From an uncultured Hyphomonas sp. (GTDB lineage Bacteria > Pseudomonadota > Alphaproteobacteria > Caulobacterales > Hyphomonadaceae), in the NCBI RefSeq assembly GCF_963678195.1, contig NZ_OY782759.1, forward strand, positions 1,984,001 to 2,048,000: a stretch of 64,000 nt of DNA, read 5' to 3'. Shown here piece after piece: positions 61,846 through 64,000 of the stretch; positions within the stretch are counted from its first letter, which is position 1, and each line of letters begins with the position of its first letter. The notes beneath the pieces were generated by a model. The model saw only the letters and a list, made by a program, of their open reading frames with translations. It did no database searches and was not told the origin of the DNA. A program made the position numbers and the translations under genes.

Positions 61846-61923
61846 ATGACGGAAGACCTCGCAACACATGCTGCTTTGCGCGGCGTCGCGCAGAACACCA
61901 ATATGATTTCCGGAGCCTTTTGA
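61846..61923 (+). CDS. Possible 25-residue leader ORF before pdhB
   Basis: An ATG with GGAGG nine bases upstream opens a 25-codon frame ([20 protein letters not shown]...) whose TGA overlaps the pdhB ATG by one base (TGATG). Two small hairpins precede it: GGAAC/GTTCC, and GGCCT-TTTC-AGGCC at about 61815-61829. No family is recognised. Translation could couple ribosomes into pdhB; it may instead be a remnant or chance frame. Confidence 0.35.
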   Translation: MTEDLATHAALRGVAQNTNMISGAF

Positions 61924-63308
61924 TGTCCGTTGATATTCTCATGCCCGCCCTGTCTCCGACGATGGAGGAGGGCACGCTTTCGAAATGGCTCAAGAAGGAA
62001 GGCGACACTGTCTCTTCCGGCGATGTCATTGCCGAGATCGAAACCGACAAGGCGACGATGGAAGTCGAAGCCGTCGATGAAGGCACGCTCGCCAAGATCC
62101 TCGTGCCGGAAGGCACTGAAGGGGTGAAGGTCAACTCGGTGATCGCCGTGCTGGCGGAAGAGGGTGAAGATGCCGGTAGCGTCGAGGCAAAAAAGTCGCC
62201 TGACAGCAGCCCCGTGCCTGAAACCGAAAAGAAAGATGAAGCGCCCGCCTCCGAAGGCGCCGCTGCGCCGGATGCACCAGAGGTCGAAGTGCTCTCGGAT
62301 CCTTCAATTCCGGAAGGTACCAGCTTTACAGAGACAACCGTCCGCGACGCGCTGCGTGACGCCATGGCCGAGGAAATGCGGCGGGATGAGGACGTCTTCC
62401 TGATGGGCGAGGAAGTCGCCCAGTATCAGGGCGCCTACAAAGTCTCCCGCGAACTGTTGCAGGAATTCGGTGACCGCCGTGTGGTCGATACGCCGATCAC
62501 GGAGCATGGCTTTGCCGGCCTCGGCGTCGGTGCGGCCTTTGCGGGCCTGAAGCCGATTGTCGAATTCATGACCTTCAACTTCGCCATGCAGGCAATCGAC
62601 CAGATTGTGAACTCGGCGGCCAAGACGCTCTATATGTCCGGCGGGCAGATGGGCTGTCCCATCGTGTTCCGCGGCCCGAATGGCGCAGCCGCCCGCGTCG
62701 GCGCGCAGCACAGCCAGGACTATTCCTCCTGGTATGGTCATATTCCGGGCCTGAAAGTGGTGGCGCCTTATGACGCCGCCGATGCGAAGGGCCTGCTGAA
62801 GGCAGCCATCCGCGATCCGAACCCGGTGATCTTCCTGGAACATGAACTACTCTACGGCCATTCCTTCCCGGTGCCGGATCTGGATGACCATGTCCTGCCG
62901 ATCGGCAAGGCGGCCATCAAGCGTCAGGGCACGGATGTGACACTGGTCGCGCATTCCCGCATGGTCGGCTTCGCGCTGGAAGCTGCCGAGAAACTGGCAG
63001 AGCAGGGGATCGACGCCGAAGTCGTCGACCTGCGCACCATCCGCCCGCTCGACACGGCCACCGTGATCGAAAGTGTGAAGAAGACGAACCGCATCGTCTG
63101 CTGTGAGGAAGGCTGGCGCTTCATGGGCGTCGGCGCGGAGATCGCCGCCACCGTCACCGCCGAAGCCTTCGATTATCTAGACGCCCCGCCGGCCCGCGTG
63201 CACCAGAAAGATGTGCCGCTGCCCTACGCCGCCAACCTCGAAGCCCTGAGCCTGCCGAACGCCGACGATATCGTCGAGGCGGCGCTCAAGGTCTGCTACG
63301 TGAAGTAA
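61923..63308 (+). CDS. pdhB: pyruvate dehydrogenase E1 beta subunit with N-terminal lipoyl domain
   Basis: Residues 1-80 form a lipoyl domain ([17 protein letters not shown], lipoylated Lys43 in [12 protein letters not shown]), followed by an Ala/Glu/Pro/Lys linker to about 130, then the E1 beta fold ([64 protein letters not shown]). The extra lipoyl domain on E1 beta is known in alphaproteobacteria. GGAG lies seven bases before ATG 61923, which is preferred to TTG 61920. It is 461 residues long, followed after 14 bp by pdhC. Confidence 0.95.
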   Translation: MSVDILMPALSPTMEEGTLSKWLKKEGDTVSSGDVIAEIETDKATMEVEAVDEGTLAKILVPEGTEGVKVNSVIAVLAEEGEDAGSVEAKKSPDSSPVPETEKKDEAPASEGAAAPDAPEVEVLSDPSIPEGTSFTETTVRDALRDAMAEEMRRDEDVFLMGEEVAQYQGAYKVSRELLQEFGDRRVVDTPITEHGFAGLGVGAAFAGLKPIVEFMTFNFAMQAIDQIVNSAAKTLYMSGGQMGCPIVFRGPNGAAARVGAQHSQDYSSWYGHIPGLKVVAPYDAADAKGLLKAAIRDPNPVIFLEHELLYGHSFPVPDLDDHVLPIGKAAIKRQGTDVTLVAHSRMVGFALEAAEKLAEQGIDAEVVDLRTIRPLDTATVIESVKKTNRIVCCEEGWRFMGVGAEIAATVTAEAFDYLDAPPARVHQKDVPLPYAANLEALSLPNADDIVEAALKVCYVK

Positions 63309-63322
63309 GGGGACAAGATACC

Positions 63323-64000
63323 ATGTCCATCAACATCACCATGCCGGCGCTCTCTCCCACGATGGAAGAAGGCACGCTATCCAAATGGCTCGTCAAGGAA
63401 GGGGACACGATCTCCTCAGGCGACATCATCGCCGAGATCGAGACCGACAAGGCCACGATGGAAGTCGAGGCCGTGGATGAAGGCACGGTCGCCAAACTCC
63501 TGGTCGATGCCGGAACCGAAGGCGTGAAGGTCAACGCCGTCATCGCCGTCCTGGCAGAAGAGGGCGAGGATGCCAGCTCGGTCGAAGTGCCGGATGCGAA
63601 GGCCGCACCGGAGCCCGCCAAGGAGCCTCCTAAAGAGGCAAAGAAAGAGTCATCTGAAGACACGCCGAAGTCAGACAAAGTCACGGCGAAGTCCGATGTG
63701 GTCATGGATAAGTCCGGTAAGGTCGGTGGCAGTCAGGGCAAAAAAGAGCTCGCGACCACGCCGCTGCCGTCCGCAAACACCGCTGACGGGCGCATCAAGG
63801 CGAGCCCGCTGGCGCGCCGGATTGCGGACATGAAAGGCATCGACCTGTCAGACATTTCAGGTACGGGCCCGCGCGGCCGGATTATCAAGCGCGACGTGGA
63901 AAACGCGAAGCCAAGTGCCGTGCCATCTGCAGCATCTGCAGCAGCGCCGAAGCCGGATGGCCTGATCCTGCCGCAGGTCCTCGACGACCGTATCTACGCG
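63323..64000 (+). CDS. pdhC: dihydrolipoamide acetyltransferase E2 of PDH, 5' part
   Basis: The first 226 codons of E2 are present and open to the window edge. Residues 1-80 are a lipoyl domain nearly identical to that of pdhB, with lipoylated Lys43 ([12 protein letters not shown]). A charged Pro/Lys/Glu linker runs to about 150, then the peripheral subunit-binding domain appears ([20 protein letters not shown], then [14 protein letters not shown], about 160-200). The catalytic acetyltransferase domain with HxxxDG lies beyond the window. AAGGGGA precedes ATG 63323 at proper distance. Confidence 0.95.
   Translation, partial: MSINITMPALSPTMEEGTLSKWLVKEGDTISSGDIIAEIETDKATMEVEAVDEGTVAKLLVDAGTEGVKVNAVIAVLAEEGEDASSVEVPDAKAAPEPAKEPPKEAKKESSEDTPKSDKVTAKSDVVMDKSGKVGGSQGKKELATTPLPSANTADGRIKASPLARRIADMKGIDLSDISGTGPRGRIIKRDVENAKPSAVPSAASAAAPKPDGLILPQVLDDRIYA

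Overview
The window is a GC-rich alphaproteobacterial chromosome segment, most likely from a Hyphomonas-like member of the Hyphomonadaceae/Caulobacterales. The grounds are the dusB-ntrB-ntrC-ntrY-ntrX-trkA-trkH-hfq-hflX-mazG order, a fused ispDF, a pyruvate dehydrogenase beta subunit with its own lipoyl domain, a tRNA-His with G1:U72 and A73 and no encoded G-1, a CYP153-type P450, and a PopA-like REC-REC-degenerate GGDEF protein. The genus is inferred; no 16S gene is present. I see no prophage, insertion sequence, CRISPR array or recognisable defence system. Most of the window is ordinary, densely packed core genome.

Layout. 1-7.3 kb: end of ribH, nusB, an epoxide hydrolase, erpA, dgt, then a SPOR protein-nagZ-scpA-scpB operon. 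7.3-20.9 kb: accessory metabolism (DUF1287, nitroreductase, CYP153 P450, DUF2244, nth, DUF481, an ATP-grasp protein, a PfkB kinase), a 450-bp gene-poor stretch with a nested palindromic repeat (14.97-15.21 kb), an isomerase/HxlR pair, an acyl-CoA synthetase, lipA with a COQ10-like gene, pncC and a crotonase. 20.9-34.7 kb: ispDF, then the nitrogen-regulation/K+ uptake/Hfq block. 34.8-39.2 kb: dgoK plus a lactonase, secE-nusG, tRNA-His and an OmpA-family protein with a 31-proline linker. 39.2-44.9 kb: an arginine succinyltransferase (AST) operon led by an M20 hydrolase and ending in maiA. 44.9-55.1 kb: a lipid-metabolism-type phosphotransferase/DUF6285 pair, DUF502, recG, sdhE, mfd and the PopA-like gene. 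55.2-64 kb: a CoA transferase, a histidine phosphatase, a candidate small RNA, an M19 dipeptidase, rpmF, eno, ftsB and pdhA-pdhB-pdhC (pdhC runs off the end).

How genes connect. eno, pdhABC and lipA carry carbon from phosphoglycerate to acetyl-CoA, with lipA supplying the cofactor. NtrBC/NtrYX sense nitrogen status, and the AST operon degrades arginine as a nitrogen source. Both NtrC and NtrX lack the GAFTGA loop, so they are unlikely to activate sigma-54 classically. ScpAB, SPOR, NagZ and FtsB act in chromosome segregation, division and peptidoglycan recycling. Mfd, RecG and Nth maintain DNA.

The most interesting signals are: an M20 hydrolase in the place of AstE; a perfect 12-bp hairpin that hides the nitroreductase ribosome binding site; the nested palindrome with compensatory changes; the PopA-like c-di-GMP effector; the candidate sRNA near 57.2 kb; and six convergent gene pairs whose stop codons share a 4-bp CTAG/CTAA/TTAA. 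All coordinates and motifs were read by eye; no database searches were made.
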